Shown piece after piece: positions 7,475 to 18,084 of a stretch of DNA of 64,000 nucleotides. Where the stretch lies: NCBI RefSeq assembly GCF_900111355.1, contig NZ_FOHA01000013.1, positions 1 to 64,000 of the forward strand, in the 5' to 3' direction. Made by a program: the position numbers and the translations under genes. Origin of the DNA: Isobaculum melis (GTDB taxonomy: Bacteria; Bacillota; Bacilli; Lactobacillales; Carnobacteriaceae). Numbering within the stretch: the first letter of the stretch is position 1; each line of letters starts with the position of its first letter. The notes under the pieces are model-generated. The model searched no databases, was not told the origin of the DNA, and worked only from the letters and a program-made list of their open reading frames with translations.

Positions 7475-8830
7475 ATGAGAAATTATTTTGGAACAGATGG
7501 TGTTCGAGGAGTTGCCAATTCAGAATTAACACCTGAATTAGCTTTTAAATTAGGAAGATTTGGTGGGTATGTATTAACCCAACACGCTGAAGGAAATGCA
7601 AAGCCTCGTGTATTGGTAGGAAGAGACACACGTATTTCTGGTATTATGCTAGAGTCAGCTTTGATTGCTGGATTATTATCTGTTGGTATTGAAGTGATGC
7701 AATTAGGTGTTATTTCAACACCCGGTGTTGCTTTCTTAACACGTTCACAAGGAGCAGCAGCTAGTGTGATGATTTCAGCTTCTCATAACCCTGCTGAGGA
7801 TAATGGGATTAAATTCTTTGGTTCAGATGGCTTTAAGCTTTCTGATGAAACAGAACTTGAAATTGAAGCCTTATTAAATGCAGAGCAAGATAATTTACCA
7901 AGACCTAGTGCAGATGGTTTAGGTTCTTTAGATGAATATAATGAAGGCGCCTTAAAATACATTCAATTTTTACAGCAAACATTACCAAGTGATTTAGCTG
8001 GAATTAGTGTGTGTGTGGATGGTGCAAATGGGGCAACAAGTCCTTTGATTAATCGTTTATTTGCGGATTTAGAAACTGATTTTTATACAATGGGAACTTC
8101 TCCAGATGGCATCAATATTAATGCTGGGGTTGGTTCAACCCATCCAGAAAAATTAGCAGAGTTTGTCCTTGAAAAAGGTGCAGATGCTGGACTAGCTTTT
8201 GATGGAGATGGCGATCGTGTGATTGCAGTTGACGAGCTTGGTCAAATTGTTGATGGCGATAAAATTATGTATATTTGTGGAAAATATTTAAAAGAAAAAG
8301 GGCGCTTAAAACAGGATACAATTGTAGCGACGGTTATGAGTAATTTAGGGTTTCATAAGGCCGTTGAGGCAGCAGGAATGACTGCTTTAGAAACTCAAGT
8401 AGGTGATCGCTATGTTGTGGAAGAAATGCGTACGAATGGTTATAATTTTGGTGGTGAACAATCTGGTCATGTTGTGTTCTTAGATCATAATACAACTGGT
8501 GATGGGATGTTAACAGGGATTCAATTGTTGAATGTCATGAAGCAGACGGGTAAAAAATTATCTGAGTTAGCTGCTGAAGTGAATACCTATCCGCAAAAAT
8601 TAGTGAACATTCGGGTGAGTGATAAAAATAACGCAATGGAACATGCTGCCATTAAAGAAGTCATTGAAGCGGTTGAAGCTGAAATGGATGGCGATGGTCG
8701 AATTCTTGTTCGTCCTAGTGGTACTGAGCCTTTATTACGTGTGATGGGTGAAGCGCCAACTGAAGAGAAAGTCAATCAATATGTTGACCGGATTGCGGCA
8801 GTTGTTCAGGCTGAAATTGGTTTAGATTAA
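7475..8830 (+). CDS. glmM: Phosphoglucosamine mutase GlmM
   Basis: GlmM converts glucosamine-6-phosphate to glucosamine-1-phosphate for UDP-GlcNAc and peptidoglycan. The 451-residue length is normal. The active-site phosphoserine lies in SASHNP (residues 101-106), the metal loop is DGDGDR near residue 245, and the phosphate-binding loop RPSGTEPL lies near the C-terminus. It is the third gene of the cdaA-cdaR-glmM operon; in related bacteria GlmM binds CdaA and inhibits c-di-AMP synthesis. The ribosome site is AAAGGAGAG. Its usual follower glmS is about 2.3 kb downstream, separated by a transporter and a regulator. Confidence 0.97.
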   Translation: MRNYFGTDGVRGVANSELTPELAFKLGRFGGYVLTQHAEGNAKPRVLVGRDTRISGIMLESALIAGLLSVGIEVMQLGVISTPGVAFLTRSQGAAASVMISASHNPAEDNGIKFFGSDGFKLSDETELEIEALLNAEQDNLPRPSADGLGSLDEYNEGALKYIQFLQQTLPSDLAGISVCVDGANGATSPLINRLFADLETDFYTMGTSPDGININAGVGSTHPEKLAEFVLEKGADAGLAFDGDGDRVIAVDELGQIVDGDKIMYICGKYLKEKGRLKQDTIVATVMSNLGFHKAVEAAGMTALETQVGDRYVVEEMRTNGYNFGGEQSGHVVFLDHNTTGDGMLTGIQLLNVMKQTGKKLSELAAEVNTYPQKLVNIRVSDKNNAMEHAAIKEVIEAVEAEMDGDGRILVRPSGTEPLLRVMGEAPTEEKVNQYVDRIAAVVQAEIGLD

Positions 8831-8846
8831 ATGAGTGTAAAATCGC

Positions 8847-8890
8847 TGGCAGGTTATTTCTTAGAAATAAGAAATAACCTGCCATTTTTT
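8847..8890 (+). terminator. Terminator of the cdaA-cdaR-glmM operon
   Basis: A perfect long hairpin with arms TGGCAGGTTATTTCTT and AAGAAATAACCTGCCA ends in seven T residues. Confidence 0.95.
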
Positions 8891-8958
8891 TAGGCTATGC
8901 AGTTTCTCTAATATGGGATACAATACTATTTAATGAGTGAAACGGGAGGAGGCAAATT

Positions 8959-10131
8959 GTGGAGAAGAAGAAGCAAGTAAGGTCTTTTGTTGGATTATAC
9001 CTGTTTATTTATATGGTCATGAGTTTTTCGATGTCTCAATATGTGCCCTACTTAACAAAAATTGGGTATTCAACGGTTGAACGTGGGATGATGTTATCAT
9101 CCTATGCGGTAACAACGATTGGCTTTCAACTATTATTTGGTTTTTTATCGGATAAATATCGCGCAATTAAAAAGTTTTTTGTTTTAGGGGTTGCGCTATA
9201 TGCGGTGGCAGCCTGTGTGTTGTTTACAAGGCAGGACCAATTATTTATTTTTCATTTATTAATGGTTGCAATGGCTGGTGGTTTAATGAATTTAAATTTT
9301 GGTTTGATGGATAACTGGGTATTTGAACTAGGTGAATATACACGAACGCGTTTTGGTTTTATTCGGTTGTTTGGCTCAATTGGTTGGGCAATTGGTAGTA
9401 CCTGTATTTCAGCGATTGTCTATCATTTTGGTTATGGTGGTGTAGCAACGGGCATTCTTTTCTTTACTGTAATTAGCTTTTGTATTGCTTATTTTATTGC
9501 CGATGCAGACAAAGGATCCCATAGTGCGACACAGGATGTTAAAATTTCTGATATTAAGACGCTGTTTCAAAATAAAAAATATGTTTTATTAACACTGATT
9601 TTGTTTTTACTTTATGCAATGAGTGCAACGAATAATAGTGCTGTGTTAGATAAGATGATGGCATTAGGAGCAAATGAAATTGATATTGGATATCGTTGGA
9701 CCTTGATGGCGATTGTAGAAATTCCTACTTTCTTTTTTGGGGCTTATTTATTGAGGAAAATCAATCCTTATCGTCTATTATTGATTGCTTGTATTGCTTA
9801 TACGCTTCAATTTTTAATTTATGGTCTTTCAACCACACCTTTCCAAATCATCTTAGCAGGGATGTTACAAATTTTCACAATCCCACTGATTATTTTGGTT
9901 GCAAGAGTGCTGCTTTTCGAGTATTCAAGTGATCAATTGAAATCAACAGGTCAGCTAGTAGCGATTAGTTTATATAATGGTGGCTCTTCATTACTGATTC
10001 CGACGATTGCAGGTGCTATTACCAGTGCTTTTCAAGTAGAAGTGACGATTTATTTAACAGCAATCTTAGGAGGTCTTGCTTTTTTACTCAGCTTGCTTCT
10101 TGGTAAAATGGGGAAAGAAATGGCTGAATAA
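8959..10131 (+). CDS. MFS transporter
   Basis: A 390-residue polytopic membrane protein with about twelve hydrophobic segments. The loop FGFLSDKYRAIKK between segments 2 and 3 matches the MFS signature, and RFGFIRLFGSIGWAIGS resembles the LacY/NupG-like (MFS_1_like) branch, whose members carry sugars or nucleosides with protons. The substrate is not deducible. It starts with GTG 8959, well placed after GGGAGGAGG. It lies between glmM and an XRE regulator, each apparently with its own signals, in a spot where many relatives have glmM directly followed by glmS. Confidence 0.85.
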   Translation: MEKKKQVRSFVGLYLFIYMVMSFSMSQYVPYLTKIGYSTVERGMMLSSYAVTTIGFQLLFGFLSDKYRAIKKFFVLGVALYAVAACVLFTRQDQLFIFHLLMVAMAGGLMNLNFGLMDNWVFELGEYTRTRFGFIRLFGSIGWAIGSTCISAIVYHFGYGGVATGILFFTVISFCIAYFIADADKGSHSATQDVKISDIKTLFQNKKYVLLTLILFLLYAMSATNNSAVLDKMMALGANEIDIGYRWTLMAIVEIPTFFFGAYLLRKINPYRLLLIACIAYTLQFLIYGLSTTPFQIILAGMLQIFTIPLIILVARVLLFEYSSDQLKSTGQLVAISLYNGGSSLLIPTIAGAITSAFQVEVTIYLTAILGGLAFLLSLLLGKMGKEMAE

Positions 10132-10247
10132 ATCAAAGAATATCACTTTTGCAACTGGTAGTTGCGGTATGTAACTAAATAATGGTAGTCAAATGAGTGC
10201 CTGTTTAGTAGGATAAAGGAAATAAATAGAGAGTGGATGTGAGTTGA

Positions 10248-10799
10248 TTGTTTGCTGAACGATTAAAAAAATTAAGAGTTGAACAAGGTCTTTCTCAAGA
10301 AGAGCTAGCAGAAATATTAAATGTTTCAAGGCAATCTATTTCAAAATATGAGCAAGGTCTTTCATTTCCTGATTATGAAAAATTAACAATGTTAGTAGAA
10401 TATTTCCATATTTCATTTGATGATTTACTTGCTCAAGGTAGTGAGGCTGGTCATCAAATGTCAAAAGCAAACCAAGTGGTTCCTACTTCCTTTAAAATAC
10501 TCATTAAAAGTGAATTAACTAGAAATTTGACATCCTATTATAAATTTTATATTGCTAAGACCTTTAAAGAGAAAAAGGGCGTTGTTCCACAAGCGATGTT
10601 AATGGGGATAGATTCCACAAGTAGTTTCTGGGGAGATAGTGGAAAACCTTTAGGTTGGTATGAAACTGTAGAGGATGCAGAAAAAGAAATGACGGCAATT
10701 TATCATGCTATTTCCCAAAATCAGCCTACTTATATGTTGAAGTATAGTGTGAAGGTAAAGCGAAAAGGATTCCTTGGTTTACAAATTGATAGAGGATAG
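10248..10799 (+). CDS. XRE-family transcriptional regulator
   Basis: The 183-residue protein has an N-terminal helix-turn-helix of the XRE type (about residues 5-60, with QEELAEILNVSRQSISKYE). The C-terminal part, about 100 residues, has no recognisable catalytic motif and could sense a ligand or mediate dimerisation. The start is TTG 10248, since the HTH begins directly after it and no better start is seen; the ribosome site upstream (GGATGTGAG) is mediocre. It is a lone gene with a terminator behind it. The target is unknown; the MFS gene just upstream is a candidate because of distance only. Confidence 0.83.
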   Translation: MFAERLKKLRVEQGLSQEELAEILNVSRQSISKYEQGLSFPDYEKLTMLVEYFHISFDDLLAQGSEAGHQMSKANQVVPTSFKILIKSELTRNLTSYYKFYIAKTFKEKKGVVPQAMLMGIDSTSSFWGDSGKPLGWYETVEDAEKEMTAIYHAISQNQPTYMLKYSVKVKRKGFLGLQIDRG

Positions 10800-10829
10800 T
10801 CAGTGGTTAGGATAAATGGGACAGAATCG

Positions 10830-10856
10830 AAAAAGGGTCTTTTGACTCTTTTTTTA
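10830..10856 (+). terminator. Terminator after the XRE gene
   Basis: AAAAGGGTC pairs with GACTCTTTT (one G-T pair) around TTTT and is followed by a T-run. Confidence 0.8.
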
Positions 10857-10891
10857 TTTGTATAGACCAATTTTGATTATTTATTTTTTTG

Positions 10892-10920
10892 TTGACATAT
10901 TACTGGTATTTAGTTATGCT
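10892..10920 (+). promoter_or_regulatory. Sigma-A promoter of glmS
   Basis: A perfect TTGACA (10892-10897) and TATGCT (10915-10920) are spaced 17 bases apart, about 60 bases upstream of the glmS ribozyme. Confidence 0.85.
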
Positions 10921-10981
10921 TTAAATGCTTCTTTTGAAAATAAAAAATAATAATGGAGGTGTACCAATTTTAAAAAAGAAC

Positions 10982-11125
10982 AGCGCCAGACCTGTTTTCA
11001 GGTGACGAGGAAAGAGCTTATCGAAGTATTCGGCGGGTGGCTCTAGGTTGATGTAATCTAAAGAATAAATACAAATCAAAATAGTAATATTTTAGACAAA
11101 AGTTTATTCACACATCTTTCAATAC
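10982..11125 (+). ncRNA. glmS ribozyme (glucosamine-6-phosphate-activated)
   Basis: The conserved core is plain: AGCGCCAGA at the cleavage site (between 10982 and 10983), TGACGAGGA, TTATCGAA, and TTCGGCGGGTGGCTC, followed by an AT-rich distal domain containing ACAAAAGTTTATTCAC. GlcN6P binding makes the RNA cut itself and the glmS message is then degraded, a feedback on amino-sugar synthesis. The 3' boundary of the distal stems is approximate. Confidence 0.95.
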
Positions 11126-11165
11126 TAAAGAAGCGAATTTATTGAATGGAAGAGGTTTTTTTATT

Positions 11166-12971
11166 ATGTGTGGAATTGTAGGATATATTGGGCATGAAAA
11201 TGCCAAAGAGATTTTATTGCAAGGCTTAGAAAAATTAGAGTATCGTGGTTATGATTCATCTGGTATTTATTTGCTAAATGAAACAGGTCAAGGAGAATTA
11301 TTTAAAGAAAAAGGACGGATTGCGACTTTACAAAGCTTGATTCCAACTGCTGCAAGCGGTACAAATGGGATTGGTCATACACGTTGGGCCACTCATGGAA
11401 AACCAAGTAGAGAAAATGCACATCCACATCAATCAACAAATAAAAGATTTACCATTGTTCATAATGGTGTGATTGAAAACTTTAGTCAGTTGAAGCAAAT
11501 GTATTTATCTGATGGGACATTTGCAAGTACAACAGATACTGAAGTGATTGTTCAATTGTTGGCTAAATTTGTGGCAGATGGACAAGATACTAAAACAGCT
11601 TTTAAAAGAGTCTTATCTATCTTAAAAGGTTCGTATGCACTAGCGATGATTGATACTGCAACCCCTGAATTATTATATGTGGCTAAAAATAAAAGTCCTT
11701 TATTAATTGGTGTAGGGAAAGATTTTCATGTGGTAGCAAGTGATGCAATGGCTATGATTCATGTAACCGACCAATTTGTTGAATTGATGGATCAGGAAAT
11801 GGTCATCTTGCAAGCGGAAGAAATGTTGATTGAAAATCAAACAGGAGAAGTTGTCGAACGTGCAGCTTACACCGCTTTGTTAGATGCTACGGATATTGAA
11901 AAGGGCACCTATCCTCATTACATGCTCAAAGAAATTGATGAGCAACCAGCTGTTTTAAGAAAAATTGTTCAGCATTATCAAGATGCTCATGGAAATTTAG
12001 CGGTTGATCAAGAGATTGTGGCACAAATGTTGCAAGCTGATCGGATTTATATTGTGGCCTGTGGAACAAGTAGTCATGCTGGTTGGGTAGGCAAGCAATT
12101 GCTAGAAACACTGACTCACATTCCTGTTGAGGTGCATTTATCTAGTGAATTTGGGTATAATCCACCATTATTAACTGAGAAACCTTTCTTCATTTTCTTG
12201 AGTCAAAGTGGTGAAACAGCAGATAGTAGACAAGTACTCGTACAGGTTAAAGAATGGGGCTATCCTACTCTAACGATTACGAATGTTCAAGGGTCTACTT
12301 TATCTAGAGAAGCAGATTACACGATGCTCTTACATGCAGGACCAGAGATTGCTGTTGCTTCAACTAAGGCTTATACAGCTCAGATTGCTGTTTTAGCCGT
12401 GTTAGCCGAGGTTGTGGGTAAATCTAAAGGATTACCGCTAACAGTTGATATGCAGCATGAATTAGGGATTGTTGCGAATGGTATGGAAATGATGATTGAT
12501 GATAAAGAGAAGATTGAACAGTTAGCAAGTGAGTTTTTAGCTGTGAGCCGCAATGCGTTTTATATTGGTAGAGGATTAGATTATTACGCATCGATGGAAG
12601 CTGCACTAAAATTAAAAGAAATTTCTTATATTCAAACAGAAGGCTTTGCAGCTGGGGAATTGAAGCATGGTACGATTGCTTTGATTGAAGAAGGTACACC
12701 TGTAATTGGGATGATTACACAAGAAAATGTTGCCGGACATACACGTGGCAATATTCAAGAAGTCGCTTCTAGAGGTGGTCATGTGATGGTCATTGCAATG
12801 GATGGGCTAAATGAAGCGGGAGATGACTTTATTTTACCAAAAACACATCCACTGTTAACCACTTTAAATGCGATGATTCCAGCACAATTACTTTCCTATT
12901 ATGCAAGTTTACACCGTGGCAATGATGTAGATAAGCCTAGAAATTTGGCGAAAAGTGTCACAGTTGAATAG
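11166..12971 (+). CDS. glmS: Glutamine-fructose-6-phosphate aminotransferase GlmS
   Basis: GlmS makes glucosamine-6-phosphate from fructose-6-phosphate and glutamine. The 601-residue protein has an N-terminal class II glutaminase domain whose catalytic Cys2 follows the initiator Met (MCGIVGYIG), then two SIS isomerase domains. An upstream in-frame TTG at 11142 would bury the cysteine, so ATG 11166 is the start; GGAAGAGG sits ten bases before it. Other family marks are HNGVIENF, the CGTSSHAG loop of the first SIS domain, and the C-terminal [13 protein letters not shown] tail. Expression is controlled by the ribozyme just upstream. Confidence 0.97.
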   Translation: MCGIVGYIGHENAKEILLQGLEKLEYRGYDSSGIYLLNETGQGELFKEKGRIATLQSLIPTAASGTNGIGHTRWATHGKPSRENAHPHQSTNKRFTIVHNGVIENFSQLKQMYLSDGTFASTTDTEVIVQLLAKFVADGQDTKTAFKRVLSILKGSYALAMIDTATPELLYVAKNKSPLLIGVGKDFHVVASDAMAMIHVTDQFVELMDQEMVILQAEEMLIENQTGEVVERAAYTALLDATDIEKGTYPHYMLKEIDEQPAVLRKIVQHYQDAHGNLAVDQEIVAQMLQADRIYIVACGTSSHAGWVGKQLLETLTHIPVEVHLSSEFGYNPPLLTEKPFFIFLSQSGETADSRQVLVQVKEWGYPTLTITNVQGSTLSREADYTMLLHAGPEIAVASTKAYTAQIAVLAVLAEVVGKSKGLPLTVDMQHELGIVANGMEMMIDDKEKIEQLASEFLAVSRNAFYIGRGLDYYASMEAALKLKEISYIQTEGFAAGELKHGTIALIEEGTPVIGMITQENVAGHTRGNIQEVASRGGHVMVIAMDGLNEAGDDFILPKTHPLLTTLNAMIPAQLLSYYASLHRGNDVDKPRNLAKSVTVE

Positions 12972-13055
12972 CATGATAAATTGCTGACTTGTTTTCATGT
13001 GAAAAACGCGTAAAATAGAGGTAGATAGTAAGTGATGAAAGTGGGGAAATAGGAC

Positions 13056-13433
13056 ATGAAAAAAGTTCAAACTGAAAAAGCACCAGCAGCAATTGGCCCT
13101 TATGTTCAAGCGAATGTCTATAAAGGCATCATTTATACTTCAGGACAAATTGCTATGAATCCAGAAACTGGTGAAGTGATTGGAACAGATATTGCGGTAC
13201 AAACGAAACAGACATTAACCAATTTGTATCATGTGCTAGCTGAAGCTGGTGGGGATTTTTCAACAGTGATTAAAACAACTTGCTTTATTAGTGATATGGC
13301 GAATTTTGCTGTATTTAATCAAGTGTATGAGGAGATGTTTGGCAAGAATTTTCCAGCTCGCTCTTGTGTGGAAGTTAGCAGGTTGCCAAAAGATGTTTTA
13401 ATTGAAGTTGAAGCAATTGCCGTTGCGAAATAA
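13056..13433 (+). CDS. ridA: RidA family imine/enamine deaminase
   Basis: RidA hydrolyses reactive enamine and imine intermediates, such as 2-aminoacrylate, released by PLP enzymes. The 125-residue length is typical. Visible family features are the start KAPAAIGPYVQA, YTSGQIAMNPETGE in the middle, and PARSCVEVSRLPKDVLIEVEAIA at the end, with the substrate-binding Arg of that motif near residue 103. It is a single gene with a promoter-like region before it and a strong terminator behind it. Confidence 0.94.
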   Translation: MKKVQTEKAPAAIGPYVQANVYKGIIYTSGQIAMNPETGEVIGTDIAVQTKQTLTNLYHVLAEAGGDFSTVIKTTCFISDMANFAVFNQVYEEMFGKNFPARSCVEVSRLPKDVLIEVEAIAVAK

Positions 13434-13436
13434 AAT

Positions 13437-13483
13437 AAAAAAAGCTTTTAGACCTAAAATAATTAGGGCTAAAAGCTTTTTTA
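13437..13483 (+). terminator. Terminator after ridA
   Basis: AAAAAGCTTTTAGACCTA and TAGGGCTAAAAGCTTTTT form a long hairpin with a T-run. Confidence 0.92.
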
Positions 13484-13509
13484 TTGTCGGCCGATTTTTT
13501 CTTTACACA

Positions 13510-13540
13510 ATCTTAACACCACAAGCACTCATCTTAACAC
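13510..13540 (+). promoter_or_regulatory. Direct repeats upstream of kdp, candidate KdpE operator
   Basis: ATCTTAACAC occurs at 13510-13519 and again at 13531-13540, 21 bases apart, which is two helical turns. Such spacing is usual for OmpR-family response regulators. They lie 60-90 bases before kdpF. Binding by KdpE is an inference. Confidence 0.5.
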
Positions 13541-13597
13541 TATCTTTATCAGTTTCCTGTTAAGCTAATGCTATCTTAGGTAAAGGAGTTGTACATC

Positions 13598-13687
13598 ATG
13601 GATTTCGTCATTCTTTTTGTTGGATTGATGGCTTTAGGTTTATTCATGTATTTAATTTATATTTTATTTTGGGGTGATCAAATATGA
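13598..13687 (+). CDS. kdpF: KdpF-like small membrane subunit
   Basis: A 29-codon gene that is too short for most gene finders. It encodes almost entirely a single hydrophobic helix (start [14 protein letters not shown], end ILFWGDQI). An AGGAG ribosome site precedes the ATG by nine bases, and the stop overlaps the kdpA start by four bases (ATGA), so translation is coupled. KdpF is the small lipid-like stabilising subunit of the Kdp potassium pump. Size, topology and position fit; sequence conservation in KdpF is low, so the call rests on context. Confidence 0.85.
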   Translation: MDFVILFVGLMALGLFMYLIYILFWGDQI

Positions 13688-15369
13688 GTGCTATCTTAAT
13701 CAATCAGCTCTTGTTTTTAGTGGTCTTAATTGGGTTAGGTATTCCACTGGGTTTTTATACGTATCAAGTGATGTCTGGTAAGCATGTCTGGACAAGTGCG
13801 TTCTTAGCACCTCTTGAAAAAATGATTTATCGGTTGTTAGGGAAACAGGCTAAAGTTGAAATGAATGCAAAAAAATATACATTCTCTGTCTTGGCTTTTT
13901 CATTTTTGAGTTTTATTGCAGTAATGTTCTTTATGTTGCTACAAGGTTATTTCCCGGGAAATCCTAATGGGGCGGAAGGGACAAGTTTAAGTCTAGCCTT
14001 TAATACAGCAATTAGCTTTGTGACCAATACAAATTGGCAAGCTTATGCAGGGGAAACAACACTTTCGCCATTGACACAAATGTTGGCTTTAACCGTTCAA
14101 AATTTTGTTTCGGCAGGTGTTGGAATCGCTGTTTTATTTGCTTTATTAAGAGGGTTTATCTCAAAAAATAGTCGCAATTTAGGGAACTTTTGGCAGGATT
14201 TAACAAGAGCTGTTCTCTATGTTTTATTACCCTTATCCCTAGTTATTGCCTTGATTTTAGTTTCACAAGGTGTTGTACAATCTTTTGGCGGTGCAGTAGA
14301 AACTTATTTATTAGAAACAGGAGAAAAAGTATTGGTTCCTCTAGGGACTGCGGCCAGTCAAATTGCGATTAAACAATTAGGCACAAATGGTGGTGGGTAT
14401 TTTGGGGCAAACTCAGCATTTCCATTTGAAAATCCAACGGTCTTTTCTAACTTTGTTGAAAATATTGCGATTTTGATTATTCCAGTTGCTTTGATTGTGT
14501 CATTTGGTTTATTTGTTAAAGAGATGAAACAAGGAAGAACAATTTTGATTGTCTCATTTATTTTATTGGTTTTAGCTTTGATTGGGGTCACAATGAGTGA
14601 ATATTATATGGCTCCTCATTTTACTGATGTTTTGGCTAATGGCAATTTAGAAGGAAAAGAAGTCCGATTTGGGATTGGTTGGTCTAGTTTATGGGCAGTT
14701 AGTACAACTGCTGCTTCCAATGGGTCTGTCAATGCGATGATGGATAGCTTTACACCACTTGGAGGAATGATTCCAATGTTCCTTATGCAATTAGGTGAGA
14801 TTGTCTTTGGTGGTGCGGGTAGTGGTCTTTATGGCATGATTGCCTTTGTTTTATTAACTGTTTTTATTGCAGGTTTATTAGTGGGAAGAACACCTGAGTA
14901 TTTAGGCAAGAAAATTGAACCGTTTGATATGAAGATGGTTTGTCTTGTCATTTTAACGCCACCTATTTTGACTTTAGTAGGGAGTATGATTTTTACCTTG
15001 CATCCTGATTCTGCAGCTTGGTTAGGAAATAGCGGAGCCCATGGTTTTTCAGAAATGCTTTATAATTTTTCTTCCTTAGCAAATAATAATGGGAGTGCTT
15101 TTGCTGGAATGGAAACAAACACGACCTTCTTGAATGTTTTAGGTGGCTGTATCATGCTATTGGTTCGCTTTATTCCAATGACGGCTATTTTATTCTTAGG
15201 TGAAAATTTAGGGAAGAAAAAAATGGTTGCTGTTAGTGAAGGTACATTATCCACTACAAATGGTACCTTTACCTTTATGTTGCTGGGAGTGATTCTATTA
15301 ATTGGTGCCTTAAGCTTTTTACCAGTAATGGGATTGGGACCAATTGCAGACTTTTTTATTCATTCATGA
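13684..15369 (+). CDS. kdpA: Potassium-transporting ATPase subunit KdpA
   Basis: KdpA is the K+-selective channel-like subunit of the KdpFABC pump. The 561-residue protein has about ten membrane segments and the four selectivity-loop regions, visible as [38 protein letters not shown] and NNNGSAFAG. Length matches the family. It starts inside the end of kdpF and is followed 30 bases later by kdpB. Expression should be induced under K+ limitation by KdpDE, encoded at the end of the same operon. Confidence 0.97.
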   Translation: MSAILINQLLFLVVLIGLGIPLGFYTYQVMSGKHVWTSAFLAPLEKMIYRLLGKQAKVEMNAKKYTFSVLAFSFLSFIAVMFFMLLQGYFPGNPNGAEGTSLSLAFNTAISFVTNTNWQAYAGETTLSPLTQMLALTVQNFVSAGVGIAVLFALLRGFISKNSRNLGNFWQDLTRAVLYVLLPLSLVIALILVSQGVVQSFGGAVETYLLETGEKVLVPLGTAASQIAIKQLGTNGGGYFGANSAFPFENPTVFSNFVENIAILIIPVALIVSFGLFVKEMKQGRTILIVSFILLVLALIGVTMSEYYMAPHFTDVLANGNLEGKEVRFGIGWSSLWAVSTTAASNGSVNAMMDSFTPLGGMIPMFLMQLGEIVFGGAGSGLYGMIAFVLLTVFIAGLLVGRTPEYLGKKIEPFDMKMVCLVILTPPILTLVGSMIFTLHPDSAAWLGNSGAHGFSEMLYNFSSLANNNGSAFAGMETNTTFLNVLGGCIMLLVRFIPMTAILFLGENLGKKKMVAVSEGTLSTTNGTFTFMLLGVILLIGALSFLPVMGLGPIADFFIHS

Positions 15370-15399
15370 GGTAGTTTAAGAGGATAGGAGACATAAAAA

Positions 15400-17457
15400 A
15401 TGAAAGAAACAGAATCAAGAAAAGCAATGATGGTTGATGCACTGAAGCAGTCACTAGTAAAGTGTGCACCATTAATCCAATTAAAGAATCCAGTAATGTT
15501 TGTGGTTTATTTAGGTGCCATCTTAACAACTGTACTCTACTTTTTATCCTTTATGGGCATAAAAGATCAATCAGCTGGTTTCACATTAGCGATTGCTTTG
15601 ATTTTATGGGTGACCATTCTTTTTGCAAATTTTGCAGAAGCCATTGCAGAGGGGCGTGGTAGAGCGCAAGCAGATAGTTTAAAAAGTGCTAGAAAAGAAG
15701 TCATTGCTAAAAAAGTGAAATCGATTAAAGCCCTTGATCAGGTGACTGAAGTGATTTCTTCTGATTTAAAAAAAGGTGATTTGGTTTATGTTGTAGCAGG
15801 AGAACAAATTCCGATGGATGGTGATGTGGTAGATGGTGCGGCATCTGTTGATGAAAGTGCGATTACTGGTGAATCAGCTCCAGTCATTAGAGAATCTGGT
15901 GGCGATAGAAGTGCTGTGACGGGTGGAACAACAGTCGTTTCTGATGCGTTAGTCATTCAAGTAACGGCGGAAAGTGGCGAAAGCTTTCTTGATAAGATGA
16001 TTGCGATGGTTGAAGGCTCTGCTCGTAAGAAAACACCGAATGAAATTTCTTTGCAAATTTTATTGATTACCTTAACACTAATCTTTTTAGTGGTTTCAGC
16101 AACACTTTTACCTTTTACACGTTATTCTAGTGCCTTATCAGGAAGTGGATCAGCGCTTTCATTGACAGTGATTATTGCCTTACTTGTTTGTTTGGCACCG
16201 ACAACGATTGGGGCGTTATTGTCTTCAATTGGGATTGCAGGGATGAGTCGTTTAAATAAAGCCAATGTCCTAGCGATGAGTGGTCGTGCCATTGAAGCGG
16301 CTGGTGATGTTGATATTTTAATGCTAGATAAAACAGGGACAATCACTTTAGGAAATCGGAAGGCGAGTGAGTTCTTACCTGTAGCTGGTGTAGAAGAGTT
16401 TGAGCTGGCAGATGCTGCACAATTATCCTCGCTTGCTGATGAAACAGCTGAGGGACGCAGTATTGTGGTATTAGCTAAAGAGCGTTTTGATATTCGGGGA
16501 CGTGATTTTAAAGCGTTACAGGCAACTTTTATTGATTTTTCTGCGAAGACAAGAATGAGTGGGATTGACTATCAGGAGCATGAAATTCGTAAGGGCGCTG
16601 CAGATACTGTGAAGAAATTTGTGATGGAAGCTGGTGGGACTTATCCTGCTGAATGTGATGAGATTGTTGCAAAGGTTGCTGGACTAGGCGGTACACCGCT
16701 CGTTGTTGTGAAAAATAAAACGGTTTTAGGTGTCGTTTATTTGAAGGATATTGTGAAAAATGGTGTCAAAGAACGCTTTGAAGATATGCGTGCGATGGGG
16801 ATTAAAACCATTATGATCACAGGTGATAATCCAATGACTGCTGCTGCGATTGCAGCTGAGGCTGGGGTCGATGATTTCCTAGCAGAAGCAACACCAGAAG
16901 CTAAGTTGCAGTTAATTCGCCAGTATCAAGAGGAAGGTCATTTGGTGGCGATGACTGGCGATGGCACCAATGATGCACCAGCTTTAGCGCAAGCGGATGT
17001 GGCAGTAGCAATGAATACAGGCACACAAGCAGCAAAAGAAGCTGGCAATATGATTGATTTGGATTCAAGCCCAACTAAGCTGATTGATATTGTTCGGATT
17101 GGGAAACAGTTACTCATGACACGCGGTGCGTTAACAACTTTTAGTATTGCCAATGATGTTGCAAAATATTTTGCGATTATTCCGGTGTTATTTTATGCCA
17201 TTTATCCACAATTAGACGCGCTAAATCTGATGGGGTTAAATAGTCCAACCAGTGCGATCTTATCTGCGATTATTTACAATGCATTGATTATTGTGGCATT
17301 GATTCCTTTATCTTTAAAGGGAGTGAGCTATAAAGAAATGCCTGCCAGTCAAATTTTGCGACATAATTTATTGGTCTATGGTTTGGGTGGCTTGGTTGCA
17401 CCATTTATTGCAATTAAATTGATTGATGTTGTGTTAACAGTGATTGGTGTAGGTTAA
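15400..17457 (+). CDS. kdpB: Potassium-transporting P-type ATPase subunit KdpB
   Basis: KdpB is the ATP-hydrolysing subunit of the pump. The 685-residue protein shows the P-type ATPase landmarks in order: actuator motif TGES, the phosphorylated Asp in [17 protein letters not shown] of the nucleotide domain, TGDNPMTA, and the hinge [17 protein letters not shown]. About seven membrane segments are present, as usual for this small class. The ribosome site GATAGGAGAC precedes ATG 15400. It is cotranscribed with kdpA and kdpC. Confidence 0.97.
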   Translation: MKETESRKAMMVDALKQSLVKCAPLIQLKNPVMFVVYLGAILTTVLYFLSFMGIKDQSAGFTLAIALILWVTILFANFAEAIAEGRGRAQADSLKSARKEVIAKKVKSIKALDQVTEVISSDLKKGDLVYVVAGEQIPMDGDVVDGAASVDESAITGESAPVIRESGGDRSAVTGGTTVVSDALVIQVTAESGESFLDKMIAMVEGSARKKTPNEISLQILLITLTLIFLVVSATLLPFTRYSSALSGSGSALSLTVIIALLVCLAPTTIGALLSSIGIAGMSRLNKANVLAMSGRAIEAAGDVDILMLDKTGTITLGNRKASEFLPVAGVEEFELADAAQLSSLADETAEGRSIVVLAKERFDIRGRDFKALQATFIDFSAKTRMSGIDYQEHEIRKGAADTVKKFVMEAGGTYPAECDEIVAKVAGLGGTPLVVVKNKTVLGVVYLKDIVKNGVKERFEDMRAMGIKTIMITGDNPMTAAAIAAEAGVDDFLAEATPEAKLQLIRQYQEEGHLVAMTGDGTNDAPALAQADVAVAMNTGTQAAKEAGNMIDLDSSPTKLIDIVRIGKQLLMTRGALTTFSIANDVAKYFAIIPVLFYAIYPQLDALNLMGLNSPTSAILSAIIYNALIIVALIPLSLKGVSYKEMPASQILRHNLLVYGLGGLVAPFIAIKLIDVVLTVIGVG

Positions 17458-17481
17458 TTAGAAAAGAAGGAGCGACTTAAA

Positions 17482-18048
17482 ATGAAAGCTTTTATCAAAG
17501 AAAATTTGCAGCCAGCATTTCGTTTATTACTTATTATGACATTGATTTGTGGGTTAGGATATACGCTTTTGGTAACAGGAATGGGTCAATTGTTTTTTTA
17601 TCAACAAGCAAATGGCAGCATTGTGACGGTATCTGCAGCGGATGGGAGTAAGAAAAATGTGGGGTCACAATTATTAGGACAACCCTTTACTGAATCACAG
17701 TATTTAATTGGGCGACCAGTTGGAACAGCTAGTCAATTGTCACCAGTTGGTAAGGAACAGGAGGATTTAGTGGCGCAACGTGTGGCCTTTTTTAAAGCGC
17801 TTGATCCAACCAATCAGCAAGCGATTCCCATGGATTTAGTGACACAGTCTGGCAGTGGTGTAGACCCAGAGATTTCATTAGAAGCAGCGCAATATCAAGT
17901 AGCAAGAATTGCAAAAGAACGTCAGATTTCACAGGAAGCTGTTGAGAAAGTGATTCAAGACCATACAAGTGGGAAACTTTTTGGTACAATAGGAGAATCA
18001 AGAGTCAATGTACTAGGTGTGAATATCGCTTTAGATGAACTAGAATAA
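17482..18048 (+). CDS. kdpC: Potassium-transporting ATPase subunit KdpC
   Basis: KdpC is the accessory subunit that raises ATP affinity of KdpB. It has 188 residues, a single N-terminal membrane segment (about residues 12-35), and an extracytoplasmic domain with the family motifs SQLSPVGKEQ and SGSGVDPEISLEAAQYQVARIA. It ends with GVNIALDELE, the usual KdpC tail. The gene follows kdpB by 24 bases with an AAGGAG ribosome site and precedes kdpD. Confidence 0.96.
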   Translation: MKAFIKENLQPAFRLLLIMTLICGLGYTLLVTGMGQLFFYQQANGSIVTVSAADGSKKNVGSQLLGQPFTESQYLIGRPVGTASQLSPVGKEQEDLVAQRVAFFKALDPTNQQAIPMDLVTQSGSGVDPEISLEAAQYQVARIAKERQISQEAVEKVIQDHTSGKLFGTIGESRVNVLGVNIALDELE

Positions 18049-18084
18049 ATAGTTTAAAGTGAATCAGAAAGTGAGGAGTAGGAC

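Noticed and set aside
13484-13597. A c-di-AMP (ydaO) riboswitch before kdp
   Set aside because: The region was examined because of the c-di-AMP context; it is too short and lacks the conserved ydaO core.
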